Part shown: positions 9,634 to 19,606 of the stretch, one piece after another
Position numbering within the stretch: position 1 is the stretch's first letter
Layout of the letters: each line of letters opens with the position of its first letter
From: Alphaproteobacteria bacterium
GTDB lineage: Bacteria > Pseudomonadota > Alphaproteobacteria > Caulobacterales > Hyphomonadaceae
Direction of reading: 5' to 3'
Length of the DNA: 64,000 nucleotides
Assembly: GCA_018827375.1 (NCBI GenBank)
Contig: JAHJYW010000010.1
Span: 62,001 to 126,000 of the forward strand
The notes under the pieces: generated by a model
The model's database searches: none
What the model saw: the letters and a program-made list of their open reading frames with translations, nothing else
Told to the model about the DNA's origin: nothing
Position numbers and translations under genes: made by a program

Positions 9634-11046
9634 TCATGAGGGCTCGCAGCCGGTTTTGCCTATGTGTTTCAGGAACAAGCCAAGTTCCTCACGGACCGTG
9701 TTCGACATGAGATAGAGACCGATAAGGTTTGGGATCGAGAGCAGGAAGAACAGGCTATCGATAATATTCAGGACCGTCCCGACCTTGGCGATGGCGCCAA
9801 TAGGCAGGAGCCCGCAAAACAACAGAAGATACGTGATGCGCACCCATTCGCGGGATCCGAAGAGGTAGCAGCAGACTTGCTGTCCATAATACCCCACAGC
9901 CAAAATGGTCGAAAAGGCGAACAGGCAGACGGCCCACGCGAGTACGTAGGGAAACCATGCCGCAACAGTGCCAAAGGCGGCGGACGTCATTGCTATGTCG
10001 CTATGCTCGGTTTGCCAGGCTCCGGTGGTTACAATGACAAGCGCCGTGGCCGAGCAGATCACCACAGTGTCAATAAATGGCTCCAGGAGCGCAACAAATC
10101 CTTCCGAAGCCGGATGATGCGTTTTTACAGCGGCGTGAGCGATAGACGCTGAGCCGATCCCTGCTTCGTTCGAATAAGCTGCGCGGCGCATGCCCGCGAC
10201 GAACGCCCCGAGAAGCCCGCCCGCTGCCGCATTCGTCGAGAAGGCATCTCCGACAATAAGCGCGACAGCATTCGGCAATTCCGTGATGTTGACACCGAGT
10301 ACGATGACCACACCTGTTACATATATCAGGCACATGATGGGCGTTAGCCGGGATGTGACGCTCGCTATCGATTTGGCGCCCCCCACAAGAACCAGTGCAG
10401 CCAAAAGCGCAATGCCGATCCCGTAAGCGAGGGCGCTAAATGTTGTGTCGTTGAACTCCAGCACCGTGCGCAGCTGTGAGTAGGACTGGTTCACCTGGAT
10501 GATCTGAATAAATGCCACAAGCGCGAATACCGCATAGAGGGTCGCCAGCACCTTGCCGAAGCGCGGCATCCCTCGCTCCGCCAGACCCAGTCTCAGGTAC
10601 CACATGGGGCCGCCGGAGACAGTGCCGTCCGGTCGGATCAATCGATACTTCACGGCAAGCACGACTTCTGCGAACTTCAAGCTCATTGCGAAGAAGCCGA
10701 TCACGACCATCCAAAAGGCAGCGCCGGGTCCCCCGATCGCGATAGCAATGGCCACCCCGGCAATATTCCCCAGCCCGACCGTGCCGGATAGCGCCGTCGA
10801 AAGTGCCTGGAATGAGGACATTTCTCCAGGTGCGTCATCGGCAGTGTAGCGGCCGCGCAATGTGTTGATGCCGATGCCAAATCCGCGCAGGTTGATGAAG
10901 CGTAGCTTCAGCGTGAAGAAAACCATTCCAGCGAACAGCCACAATGCGATTAGCTGGACGTCGACGCCGAATACATTGACAGAAGAAAAAACGAACCCGG
11001 CCAGCATGTCGCCAAAGGCGTTAAGCAGGGTGCGCGCCGTATCCAT
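9634..11046 (-). CDS. sodium:alanine (AGCS family) symporter
   Basis: This is an inner-membrane Na+-coupled symporter for alanine, glycine or a similar small amino acid. It is about 470 aa, the usual AGCS length, with about ten hydrophobic segments. The family-typical stretch ALSGTVGLGNIAGVAIAI lies near residue 90, followed by GGPGAAFWM, and the SNEAGIGSASIAHAA stretch follows near residue 300. The ATG at 11046 is preferred because it falls just past the stop of the upstream gene; an in-frame GTG at 11061 would overlap that gene. It is the last gene of a four-gene minus-strand operon behind the PepSY, esterase and PaiB-like genes. Family assignment is firm; the exact amino acid is not. Confidence 0.93.
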   Translation of the reverse strand: MDTARTLLNAFGDMLAGFVFSSVNVFGVDVQLIALWLFAGMVFFTLKLRFINLRGFGIGINTLRGRYTADDAPGEMSSFQALSTALSGTVGLGNIAGVAIAIAIGGPGAAFWMVVIGFFAMSLKFAEVVLAVKYRLIRPDGTVSGGPMWYLRLGLAERGMPRFGKVLATLYAVFALVAFIQIIQVNQSYSQLRTVLEFNDTTFSALAYGIGIALLAALVLVGGAKSIASVTSRLTPIMCLIYVTGVVIVLGVNITELPNAVALIVGDAFSTNAAAGGLLGAFVAGMRRAAYSNEAGIGSASIAHAAVKTHHPASEGFVALLEPFIDTVVICSATALVIVTTGAWQTEHSDIAMTSAAFGTVAAWFPYVLAWAVCLFAFSTILAVGYYGQQVCCYLFGSREWVRITYLLLFCGLLPIGAIAKVGTVLNIIDSLFFLLSIPNLIGLYLMSNTVREELGLFLKHIGKTGCEPS

Positions 11047-11048
11047 TC

Positions 11049-11627
11049 TCAGTCCATCCACTTCGCGATGGTCTCATCCGCAAGCGCCGACTTGATTTCC
11101 TGTAGGCTTTCCGGACTCTCGTCCTGCCCGACCTTGAATCGAGGTGCCAACTCGTCAATGCGCATGCGAAAGCCGATGATGCCTTTCAGTAGTCCTTCGA
11201 AACGTGGGCCAATCTCATCCACGGTCCACCCGGACGCAGTCGGGTTTTCCATATGCTCTACTAACCGCGTGACAGCTTCGGCCGATAGTGCCTTGTCGAT
11301 GGTGATGTCGCCTGTCGCCTTGAGCGAGACAAAGTTCCAGGTCGGTGCCCAACCGGGCTTGCTGATCCATGAAGGCTGAATATAGGCGTGCGGCCCCAGG
11401 AAAAGCGCAATGGCTCCAGGCTGCTCCATCAACTTGTTGGTCGCCGCAGCCGAGCGGGGCAGGTGGCCCAGAAATGATGCGGGCGTCCCGTCGGAATCCA
11501 CTTCCAGCAGTAGCGGCATCAGGAGTGCAGAGGATGGGTCGGCCACTGGTACGATCCAGGCGAGCGGATTATCGGCGATAAAAGAGCCGATGCGTTCACT
11601 GGAAACCTCTTCGTACGCAGAAGTCAT
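11049..11627 (-). CDS. FMN-binding negative transcriptional regulator, PaiB-like
   Basis: The protein, about 192 aa, has the PaiB/FMN_bind_2 split-barrel pattern: NPLAWIVP near the N-terminus, then HLPRSAAATNKL, then ALFLGPHAYIQPSWI and WNFVSLKATG, and a C-terminal GIIGFRMRI segment. PaiB in Bacillus affects sporulation and protease genes, but most homologues are uncharacterised flavin-binding proteins, so a regulatory role is inherited naming rather than evidence. The ATG at 11627 forms an ATGA overlap with the esterase stop, which decides the start over an upstream in-frame codon. It is co-transcribed with the esterase and the symporter. Confidence 0.85.
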   Translation of the reverse strand: MTSAYEEVSSERIGSFIADNPLAWIVPVADPSSALLMPLLLEVDSDGTPASFLGHLPRSAAATNKLMEQPGAIALFLGPHAYIQPSWISKPGWAPTWNFVSLKATGDITIDKALSAEAVTRLVEHMENPTASGWTVDEIGPRFEGLLKGIIGFRMRIDELAPRFKVGQDESPESLQEIKSALADETIAKWMD

Positions 11628-12592
11628 GCTGAGAGTATCCCGGCAATCCAAGCAGCGGAATCACGCATCGCGCGATCCGCACAGGACGAAATGCCGACAG
11701 CCTCGAGAAAGCTGTGTGTGGCGCCCAAATATTCAACAGCAGAAACATCGACTCCTGCGGAGGCCAGTCGGGCTTCAAGTTCCCGGTTTTCATCTAAGAG
11801 GATATCACACTCCGCGATGCAAAGATGGACGGGCGGAAGTCCCTCCATGTTCGCGAGCAGCGGTCTTGCGTAAGGGTCGCTCGTGTGATCGCCGCCGAGA
11901 TAGTCGCGCCAGAACGCCTTCATTTCGTCTGCGCCAAGCATGTAGGGATCGCCATCATAGAGGCCGTAAGATGGACGCTCATCTGTGTCGAGTGCAGCAT
12001 AGTTGAGGAGCAGTCCCGCCGGAAGGTCCTCGCCGCGATCCCGCATCCGCAAAGCAGTTGCGAGTGAGAGATTGCCGCCCGCGGAGTCGCCAGCAAGCAC
12101 GATCCTGTCGATGTTAAGCCCCAGGCTTGGACCTTCAGCGCGGAGCCAGCGCATCCCGAGATCGATGTCGTCGAGCGCGCGGGGAAAACGGTGCTCGGGC
12201 GACAGTGAATAGTCCAATCCAATGACTGCGCAGCCTGCGCGCTCCGCATACTCTCTCATCAAGCGATCGTGTGTGTCGACGCTGAACATGACCCATCCGC
12301 CACCGTGCAGGTAAAACAGCGTGCCTTTTCCCGCCCCGCTTTTCGGGATGTGCACCCGGACACGCAATGCGTCTGGACCAATCCCATAAGTCTGCGACTG
12401 CGCCATAACAGGCCCGCCGCGGACCCAGGGTTCGCGAACGGCTTCTGCAATCTCGCGCCTACGCGTGATGGATACAGGTTTGCCACCTGATAGCGCGGCG
12501 AAATCATCCGATGTCTTTTCGACGAATGTCAGGATCTGCGGATCAATAGGGCTTGGGCTGACGAGAGATGTGATGCGCGTGTCATCGTTCAT
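11624..12592 (-). CDS. alpha/beta hydrolase, hormone-sensitive lipase family
   Basis: This is a cytoplasmic esterase of about 322 aa. The HSL-family oxyanion motif HGGGW follows FYLHG, the nucleophile elbow is GDSAGG, and the acid and histidine appear in LHIAECDILLDENRELE-like context and GATHSFLE near the C-terminus. No signal peptide is seen. I place the start at the ATG of MNDDTRITSL; the frame is open further upstream, but that sequence is low in complexity and overlaps the spacer after the PepSY gene. Natural substrates of such esterases are usually short acyl esters. In this operon, beside iron-uptake-like genes, hydrolysis of an imported ester is possible but unproven. Confidence 0.88.
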   Translation of the reverse strand: MNDDTRITSLVSPSPIDPQILTFVEKTSDDFAALSGGKPVSITRRREIAEAVREPWVRGGPVMAQSQTYGIGPDALRVRVHIPKSGAGKGTLFYLHGGGWVMFSVDTHDRLMREYAERAGCAVIGLDYSLSPEHRFPRALDDIDLGMRWLRAEGPSLGLNIDRIVLAGDSAGGNLSLATALRMRDRGEDLPAGLLLNYAALDTDERPSYGLYDGDPYMLGADEMKAFWRDYLGGDHTSDPYARPLLANMEGLPPVHLCIAECDILLDENRELEARLASAGVDVSAVEYLGATHSFLEAVGISSCADRAMRDSAAWIAGILSA

Positions 12593-12644
12593 GGTCGAAG
12601 AGTCCTGGATTGGGAGGTTATCGTATTGAAATCGCGAAAGGCGA

Positions 12645-13826
12645 TCAGGTCTTGGACAGTTTCTTCGCAGCAATTCGCGGCTTGCGTTTCTTCCACCAGA
12701 CCCAGATCCCAGTGACGCACTGCTCAGTGGTTGCAAGGCCGAGGATGAAGACAAAGAAAACGCTTAGGCCACCAGCAAACTCACCACTGTGTGTTGGGTA
12801 GAGAATACGGATCATCGCCAGTCCAGCACTATCAGTGTAAGGATTCACCTCATGAGCAAAGGCGCCGGACTTTGCGTCGAAATAGAAGTATATTGGTCCG
12901 AGGTGCTTGTAATTCAGCTGGCCGTTGTCAGTGAAAGTTGTGCCGTAGAGATTCCACTCGGGATAGTAGAGCATTGTCGCGGGGCGCCACGAAATGCCTT
13001 CGATGGATGCCTGTTCAGATGCAAGCGCAAACCCATCCGCATAAGAAAGACTTGGTGTCGTGCCATCTGGAAATGGAGCTTCCTCATCAAACAGGGATTT
13101 TTTGAGAGGCGATATTGTTGTCGCAGCAGGTGAGTACACTTCACCAAAAAAGTTCAGGGATACAGATGTGAATGCTAGAATGAAGAGGAAGGGAAATAAC
13201 CACAAGGCACTGGAGCGATGGATGTCGAGCAGTTGCCTTCCGAACGATCGCTTCGGGCTATAGATCCAGGCGGGCCACCAGTTCTTGAAGAACGGACGTT
13301 TGCGTGGGAGCGTGAGGTACAGACCGATAATGCTGCTCACCAGCCAGCCGAGTGCAATAAAGCCCATGAAAATCCGTCCGGAGTCCCCGGCCAGAAGATT
13401 GAAGTGAAGTTCCGCAAGTAGCGGGACAATCTGGCGACCGCTCCAGCCGGGCTCCGTGCTGCGACGGCCAACGATCTCTGCTGTAGCAGGATTCAAGAAG
13501 ACCTGATCTTGTTCGAGAAAATCCATGCCAGGCTTGGCGCCCAGGAGAACGGGAATATTTTCATCTGGTGCGGTCTGCAGCGGGAATCCTGTCACCTGGA
13601 TATCCGGATGTATCAGTTCAAACTGGCTGACCGCGTCGATCGTTTCGAGGCGGTCTGAAGCGGAGCCACTATAGATGAAAAGGTCGGCATTTACCCAGCG
13701 GTCGAGCGAATCGCGCATCGTCAAAAGACAGCCCGTCACAGCGGCAATCGCTAGAAACGCCGCCGTTACGATGCCAAACCACCGATGCAGGAATAGCCAG
13801 GTATTCTTCGTTTTCGGCGCTGCCAT
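12645..13826 (-). CDS. PepSY-associated TM domain protein
   Basis: This 393-residue inner-membrane protein begins with WLFLHRWFGIVTAAFLAIAAVTG, the typical first helix with an HRW histidine. Further helices lie around residues 150-175 (FMGFIALGWLVSSIIGLYL), 205-225 and 345-370, with PepSY-type periplasmic regions between them. Members next to siderophore receptors are commonly considered ferric-siderophore reductases or iron-regulated membrane proteins. Here the gene is divergent from a siderophore-type TonB receptor across a 210-bp spacer, which supports that role by context. It is the first gene of the four-gene minus-strand operon, with 52 bp before the esterase. Confidence 0.88.
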   Translation of the reverse strand: MAAPKTKNTWLFLHRWFGIVTAAFLAIAAVTGCLLTMRDSLDRWVNADLFIYSGSASDRLETIDAVSQFELIHPDIQVTGFPLQTAPDENIPVLLGAKPGMDFLEQDQVFLNPATAEIVGRRSTEPGWSGRQIVPLLAELHFNLLAGDSGRIFMGFIALGWLVSSIIGLYLTLPRKRPFFKNWWPAWIYSPKRSFGRQLLDIHRSSALWLFPFLFILAFTSVSLNFFGEVYSPAATTISPLKKSLFDEEAPFPDGTTPSLSYADGFALASEQASIEGISWRPATMLYYPEWNLYGTTFTDNGQLNYKHLGPIYFYFDAKSGAFAHEVNPYTDSAGLAMIRILYPTHSGEFAGGLSVFFVFILGLATTEQCVTGIWVWWKKRKPRIAAKKLSKT

Positions 13827-14037
13827 ATTCAGCCTCTTGCCCTCATGTTCACGTTCTTACGTTAAAAGGAAAGGTCGACGTCTGCCACATCAGAGCGGGC
13901 CTAATATTGCCGCTATCGGGTCCGTCAGCACCAAGGCGCTATCGGCTCCCGGCCAAGTTTGGCCGAAAAGGAACAGTTCCCGACCCAAAGCCGAAATACA
14001 AGCGCGATGGGTGATGGTAGGTATAGAGTGAGTTCGC
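13827..14037. promoter_or_regulatory. divergent promoter region between PepSY gene and siderophore-type receptor
   Basis: This spacer must drive both the PepSY operon leftward and the receptor operon rightward. I looked for a classical 19-bp Fur box and did not find one by eye. Iron control through an alphaproteobacterial regulator (Fur, Irr or RirA) is therefore only an inference from the gene content. Confidence 0.45.
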
Positions 14038-16248
14038 ATGACGCGAACGATGAAGCATAGGGGTGCAGTCATGACGCTTAAGTATCGCAGCACAGCGCAA
14101 CGCGTTTTCAGCAGGGGGGCGCTCCTTGGCGCCGCAGCGGCTCTTACGGTTCTGGCGCCAATCGCAATGGCTCAGGATGCCGAAGATGCTGAAAGCATTC
14201 AGGATACGATCATCGTGATCGCGCCGGATTACGTCCCGCGCGACGGCGTATCGGCCAACAAATCCAATATTCCTTTGATCCAGACGCCGCAATCGGTGTC
14301 GATCATCACCCGCGATCAGATCGACTTGCTGAGCTTCGTCGATGCCCAGCAGGCGGTGCGCTACACGTCTGGTGTCTTCGGTGAAAACTACGGTCCCGAC
14401 CTGCGGTTTGATTTTGTTACGGTGCGGGGATTTACGCCGAAGCAATACATCGACGGTCTCGCGGCACCGGTTTCTACGTCGATTTATAGTGTTGGCGTCG
14501 ACCTTTACGCTTTCGAATCTTTTGACGTCCTGAAGGGCCCGGCATCGGCGCTCTACGGCAGCGCGCCTCCGGGCGGGCTCTACAACCAAAACTCCCGTCG
14601 TCCTGAAAAGGAATTCGGCGGCGAAGTTCAGGCAAAGTACGGCTCTGACGACTATAAACAGATTGCCGGCACAGTTACCGGCCCGCTCAGTGATAACGTA
14701 AGCTACTCGCTCACCGGCCTTTACCGTGATCGCGAAGCGGAGCGCGATCTTGTCTCTGCCGACCGCACGCTCATCGCGCCGGCAATCACATGGGAGATTA
14801 CGCCAGACACTACGCTTACCGGTCTGGCCTATTACCAGCTCGACCACGTTGATGGCGATACAAACGGCTTCCTGCCAGTATATGGGACGCTCCTTCCGAA
14901 TCCTCTGGGGGAAGTGGACCCGTCGACCAATATCGGCGATCCAAACAACCGGTTCGAGCGTGAACAGTGGGCTTATGGTTACGAATTCTCGCACAAGCTG
15001 ACCGAGGCTGTCTCATTCATATCGAATTCGAAGCTGAGCAGCTATGATGAGCAAACGCCGACCAGCATTTACGGCGGCGGCGGCCTGGTCGACGATAACT
15101 TCGATGGCGTTCCGGACGATTACCGGACCGTTCAGCAATACAACTTCTCCTACGCCGAACATGTTGACAGTTTTGCGACCGATAACCGCTTTGCCATCAG
15201 TCTGGACGCAGGTGGCTTGACCCACCAAATCATCGCTGGTGTTGACTATCGCAAGGTCGAGAACAAGGCGGACTTCGGGTTCATATTTGCCAACAGGATT
15301 GACCTGTTCAATCCGGTCTACGCGCCACAGGCGACGCTCGAGCCCGGCTATCCATCCGCGTTCAACAATCAAACACTCGATCAAACCGGTCTCTACGTCC
15401 AGGACCATATCGGCCTCGGCAAGCTGTTCTTCACCATCAGCGGCCGCCAAGACTGGGTGACCATCGAGAATAACGCCACAAATCAAAGCACGGACCAGGA
15501 GAAATTCACCTATCGTGCCGGAGCAAACTATGTCTTCGACAGTGGCATTGCCCCTTACATCAGCTATGCAACGTCTTTCGAGCCAGTTCTCGGATCCGAC
15601 TCCTTGACGGGCAATGAGTTCGAACCCAGCGAAGGCGAACAGGCGGAGGTGGGCGTGAAGTATGATGCACGCGGTTTGCCTGATGGCTATGAATTGCTAC
15701 TGACCGGCGCAGTTTACCAGATTACCCAGACCAACATTGTCAGCACAGCACCTTCCGTTACACCTGTGTTCGGCACCCAGACGGGCGAAGTTGAAGTCAA
15801 CGGCCTCGAACTCGAACTGGTCAGCCGGATTAATGACGCCCTCTCGATCAATGCATCGTATAGCTACACGGACAGTGAAGTAACCGCGAGTTCAACGCCG
15901 CAGGAAGTCGGCGCTGAGCTACCCGTCACGCCAAAGAACAAGGCCTCCCTGTTTGTCGACTATACGTTCCAGGATGGCGTATTGTCCGGCTTCGGCTTTG
16001 GCGCGGGTGTGCGCTATACGAGTGAGAGTCAGGGTGCTTTGCCCGGCCCATTCAATCCTGTCGTTTATGCTGGAGAGGAATCGACGCTGTTTGACGCGAT
16101 TCTCCGTTATGATACGCGCGATTGGCGTTTTGCGCTGAACGGCTCAAACCTGTTTGACGAGCAATACGTCGCTCGCTGTTCGGGTCCTGCAGGATGCACC
16201 TATGGTGCGGGACAGCAGATCATCGCGACAGTCACGCGGAAGTTCTGA
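14038..16248 (+). CDS. TonB-dependent siderophore-type receptor
   Basis: This is an outer-membrane beta-barrel receptor of up to 736 aa. After the signal peptide (hydrophobic core GALLGAAAALTVLAPIA, cleavage after AMA) comes a TonB-box-like DTIIVIAPDY. The plug includes IPLIQTPQSVSIITRDQI, VRGFTPKQYIDGL and VLKGPASALYGSAPPGG, which are characteristic of the siderophore receptor group. The barrel ends in TRKF with a terminal Phe. The start could be 14038 or the internal ATG at 14071, which gives a signal peptide of normal length. The amidohydrolase gene follows after 23 bp and a porin-like gene after that, suggesting one operon. A ferric chelate is the likely ligand, but the amidohydrolase partner leaves room for a peptide. 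Confidence 0.92.
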   Translation: MTRTMKHRGAVMTLKYRSTAQRVFSRGALLGAAAALTVLAPIAMAQDAEDAESIQDTIIVIAPDYVPRDGVSANKSNIPLIQTPQSVSIITRDQIDLLSFVDAQQAVRYTSGVFGENYGPDLRFDFVTVRGFTPKQYIDGLAAPVSTSIYSVGVDLYAFESFDVLKGPASALYGSAPPGGLYNQNSRRPEKEFGGEVQAKYGSDDYKQIAGTVTGPLSDNVSYSLTGLYRDREAERDLVSADRTLIAPAITWEITPDTTLTGLAYYQLDHVDGDTNGFLPVYGTLLPNPLGEVDPSTNIGDPNNRFEREQWAYGYEFSHKLTEAVSFISNSKLSSYDEQTPTSIYGGGGLVDDNFDGVPDDYRTVQQYNFSYAEHVDSFATDNRFAISLDAGGLTHQIIAGVDYRKVENKADFGFIFANRIDLFNPVYAPQATLEPGYPSAFNNQTLDQTGLYVQDHIGLGKLFFTISGRQDWVTIENNATNQSTDQEKFTYRAGANYVFDSGIAPYISYATSFEPVLGSDSLTGNEFEPSEGEQAEVGVKYDARGLPDGYELLLTGAVYQITQTNIVSTAPSVTPVFGTQTGEVEVNGLELELVSRINDALSINASYSYTDSEVTASSTPQEVGAELPVTPKNKASLFVDYTFQDGVLSGFGFGAGVRYTSESQGALPGPFNPVVYAGEESTLFDAILRYDTRDWRFALNGSNLFDEQYVARCSGPAGCTYGAGQQIIATVTRKF

Positions 16249-16271
16249 TAGCTGCCGGAGTGAGTGTAATA

Positions 16272-19200
16272 ATGTTGACCATCAGGCTTGCGGGACGCGT
16301 GAAGAAGCAGACGCGGATCGCAAGCTTGGCGGCGATGGCCTTGATCACGTTGCTGCCTGGTTGCGTCAAGGCACAGGACTACGATCAAACCCAAAGTGCC
16401 GGGTTGACAGTCCCCAAGGCATACACGGATGGCCTGTCAGGCAGACCGCCTGTTCCCGTCGCCGAGACTGGCCAGACCTTGCCGATGGAGCCGGAGCGCC
16501 GGATACGTTTCGAGACACAGGAGGGGACTTCGCTCGCGCTCGATGTCGCGCCTGATGGAACCAGTATCGTATTCGATATGCTGGGCGATCTCTATCAACT
16601 ACCGATTGGGGGAGGAACGGCTCAACCCATTACGTCGGGCATGGCGATGGATACCCAGCCGGTGTTTTCGCCTGATGGCTCAAGGATACTCTTTTTGAGT
16701 GACCGCTCCGGTGCAGAAAATCTCTGGGTAATGGATGCTGACGGGACGCATCTGACCCAGATATCCTATTACGACGATGACCCAATCTTTATATCTCCGG
16801 AATGGGCTCCTGACGGAAAATCCATCCTAGTCAGTCGGTTCTGGCCGGATCGGAACGCTTACGAACTCTGGCGGTTTAGCGCTGTTCCTGGAGATATGGG
16901 AGAGGTCGCCCGACCGTCGCATTCAGACAACGCGACGACGACCAGTTCACTCTCTCCATCATTCGCCAGCGATGGGATGTCGATATATCTCGCATCACTC
17001 TCAGAGGGCTCCCCCTCGTTTGACGCGCTTTCCGGATGGGAAATCATTCGAAGGGATGCGGTAACCGGCAAGGAAACACCGATCCTCCCAGCCGACAGTG
17101 ACGACTCCAGCGTGGTCCCCCGGTTTCGTCCTGCAGTCTCACCAGACGGTAGCTATCTTGCTTTCGCAGAGCGGCGCCATGGCAAGACAAGGTTGAATAT
17201 TCTTGACCTGACGACGAACCAGGTCCGGTGGCTCGCAGATCTTGACCCCGACTCGCTCGAAGCGTCCCTATGGCACGATGCTATTCCACGTTATGATTTC
17301 ACGCCCGATAGCGAACGCATTGTCGTTAATCGGGAAGGGCGCCTACAGGCGATAACGCTAGCGACTGGCAAGATCGAGACCATCCCGTTTACAGCCATGA
17401 TTGATCAGGGGCTGGGGAAGTTGTCGCGGCACCAAGCGCCGGTCGAGGCCGGACCGGTCACTGCGCGCCTTATTCAGGCGCCCGCTGAATCGCCGGATGG
17501 AAAGCAAATCGCGTTTTCGTCACTTGGCCACATTTATACCCAGGCGCAGACAAAGGATGCCCGGCCGCAGCGGCTCAATTCCGATTCAGTCACGGGCTAC
17601 CATCCTGCGTGGTCAGCCGATGGCGATACGATCGCGTCAGTCAGTTGGACAAGCGCGGAAGGAGGGGCTGTCTGGATTGCATCAGCCAAAGACGGCAGCC
17701 GAACCAAACTCGACCTCCCGCCCGCGTTCTATACCCACCCTGTCTTTACGGCTGAAGCCGACGCCTTGCTTGTGATCAGCTCACCCGCTCAGGCGCGACG
17801 TGAGACATACATGGAGTTTGGGCAATTGCGGGAGGCGAGCCTGCTATATGTGCCACTCGATGGAACAGAGCCGCGGGTTCTCATGTCGGGTCGTATAGGT
17901 GGCACGCCGCATTTCCGCGGGCGCACCGGCGAAGTGCTCGTCAACACTGACAATGGGGTTGAGGCGGTTTCTCTTGTTGATGGTGCGAGAGCACAAGTCA
18001 CGGAGGCCGTAGGGCCAAATTGGTACTTCGCTTCGGGCGCTGTTGCTGCGGATGACTTGCGAGTCTCGCCCGACGGGCAATGGGCTTTGGCGCAAATTGC
18101 GCAGCAGCTGCATATCTACAAGCTGGATGAAGACGGAGGCGAGCCCTTTGAGCTGTCTGCCCCTTCAAGGCAGCATGTTCAGTTGACAGAAATAGGTGCT
18201 GACTATTTCGGGTGGAGCGCTGACGGCCAATCAATCCATTGGTCGGTCGGCTCGACCTATTACAAGCTGCCGCTCGCCGAGATCGTTTTTGAGCGCGGCA
18301 AGAATGAAAGTGCAGCAGCACGTTTCCCTGTCACAGTGCAGGTTGCCCGCGACACTCCCTCCGGCGACATTCTGTTGCGCGGCGCCACAGTCATCCCGAT
18401 GACAGACCGAACCAATCCTGGCCAGATGTTGATCAACTCTGATATTCTGGTGCGGAATAATAAAATCGTTTCCATCAAAGAAGCGGGGGAGACCACTCCA
18501 GATACTGGCGTCCCGATCATTGATGTCAGCGGAAAATACATTATCCCCGGCCTCATTGATGCGCATTATCATGTTGCTGACATCCGCCGAGATGTCCTCG
18601 ACACAGATGCTTGGGGGCTTCGCACGGGCCTGGCCTACGGTGTGACAACCTTGTTCGATCCGTCCTCGCTGACGATCGATATGCTTGCGTACAAAGACCT
18701 GGTCGATACTGGCGCGATCACGGGTTCGCGCCTCTTCACGACCGGACCTGCGGTGTTCGACTACAATGATTTTCGCAGTCGGGAGCAGGTTCTCTCTGTG
18801 CTCAGCCGTTATCGCGATCACTACCGTCTTTCAAACCTGAAAGAATATCGGGTTGGAAACCGGCGTGTCCGTCAATGGGTCGCGAGTGCGGCTGACGAAC
18901 TCGGTATGACTGTAACAACGGAAGGCGCGCTTTCCTTCAAACTGGATTTGACGCAGATCATCGACGGCTATGCAGGTATCGAGCATGCCTTGCCGCCACC
19001 CGTCCACTACCGCGATGTCACGGAGTTTTTCGCCGTGAGCGCCACCAGCAATACGCTGACTTTGATGATCACGCATGGCGGGCTTCCAGCGGATAAGGTC
19101 TTCATTGATCGCACCGATCCTATGTCTGACGCCAAGTACGCCCATTATGCACCCGGCTGGTATCGGGAGACGCGATTCGCGGACGTGTCCGCCGATTCAC

Positions 19201-19577
19201 CTGAGAACTATCTCTACCCTGTTGTTGCCAAGAGCTCTCTCGACATGTTTCGCGCCGGGGGCCTCGTCGGTCTGGGGGCTCATGGTGACATTCCCGGGTT
19301 TGGAACGCATTGGGAAATGCAGGCCTATGTAGAAGGCGGTTGGACCCCGGCCGAGGTGCTGTGGGCAGCAACAATGGGCAGCGCAACAACTATCGGCCGA
19401 GATGAAGCCTTGGGAAGTCTCGCCCCTGGAAAATTGGCAGATCTCGTTGTCCTTGATGAGAACCCGCTCGACGATATCAGCCGCTCGCTGGCCATTCACT
19501 ATGTGATGAAGAACGGGCGGCTTTACGATGATGAGACACTTGAAGAGAAACCAGCGACACGTCAGTCCCGGCCCTGA
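16272..19577 (+). CDS. TolB/WD40-like beta-propeller plus amidohydrolase lipoprotein
   Basis: The product is a very large (1101 aa) exported hydrolase. A signal sequence ending LLPGC at about residue 28-32 looks like a lipobox. Residues about 60-700 carry repeated PDG motifs (for example SPDGSRILFLSDRSG) of a TolB/PD40 propeller. The C-terminal third is a metal-dependent amidohydrolase with the HxH motif in GLIDAHYHVAD (about residue 765), a later GAHGDIPGFGTHWEM and the terminal GKLADLVVLDENPL. Relatives hydrolyse Xaa-Pro or other dipeptides, or are uncharacterised. The ATG at 16272 with GGAG upstream is chosen because the signal peptide starts there. It is probably the processing enzyme for whatever the receptor imports. 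Confidence 0.88.
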   Translation: MLTIRLAGRVKKQTRIASLAAMALITLLPGCVKAQDYDQTQSAGLTVPKAYTDGLSGRPPVPVAETGQTLPMEPERRIRFETQEGTSLALDVAPDGTSIVFDMLGDLYQLPIGGGTAQPITSGMAMDTQPVFSPDGSRILFLSDRSGAENLWVMDADGTHLTQISYYDDDPIFISPEWAPDGKSILVSRFWPDRNAYELWRFSAVPGDMGEVARPSHSDNATTTSSLSPSFASDGMSIYLASLSEGSPSFDALSGWEIIRRDAVTGKETPILPADSDDSSVVPRFRPAVSPDGSYLAFAERRHGKTRLNILDLTTNQVRWLADLDPDSLEASLWHDAIPRYDFTPDSERIVVNREGRLQAITLATGKIETIPFTAMIDQGLGKLSRHQAPVEAGPVTARLIQAPAESPDGKQIAFSSLGHIYTQAQTKDARPQRLNSDSVTGYHPAWSADGDTIASVSWTSAEGGAVWIASAKDGSRTKLDLPPAFYTHPVFTAEADALLVISSPAQARRETYMEFGQLREASLLYVPLDGTEPRVLMSGRIGGTPHFRGRTGEVLVNTDNGVEAVSLVDGARAQVTEAVGPNWYFASGAVAADDLRVSPDGQWALAQIAQQLHIYKLDEDGGEPFELSAPSRQHVQLTEIGADYFGWSADGQSIHWSVGSTYYKLPLAEIVFERGKNESAAARFPVTVQVARDTPSGDILLRGATVIPMTDRTNPGQMLINSDILVRNNKIVSIKEAGETTPDTGVPIIDVSGKYIIPGLIDAHYHVADIRRDVLDTDAWGLRTGLAYGVTTLFDPSSLTIDMLAYKDLVDTGAITGSRLFTTGPAVFDYNDFRSREQVLSVLSRYRDHYRLSNLKEYRVGNRRVRQWVASAADELGMTVTTEGALSFKLDLTQIIDGYAGIEHALPPPVHYRDVTEFFAVSATSNTLTLMITHGGLPADKVFIDRTDPMSDAKYAHYAPGWYRETRFADVSADSPENYLYPVVAKSSLDMFRAGGLVGLGAHGDIPGFGTHWEMQAYVEGGWTPAEVLWAATMGSATTIGRDEALGSLAPGKLADLVVLDENPLDDISRSLAIHYVMKNGRLYDDETLEEKPATRQSRP

Positions 19578-19606
19578 CGTCGCAAGCGAGATAAGGACCG
19601 TTTTCC

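Noticed and set aside
13827-14037. Fur box in the divergent iron-uptake-like promoter region
   Set aside because: No sequence close enough to the 19-bp Fur consensus could be found by eye.
13939-14994. A 351-codon minus-strand open frame over the siderophore receptor start
   Set aside because: It lies opposite the signal peptide and plug coding region of a clear receptor and shows no family features.
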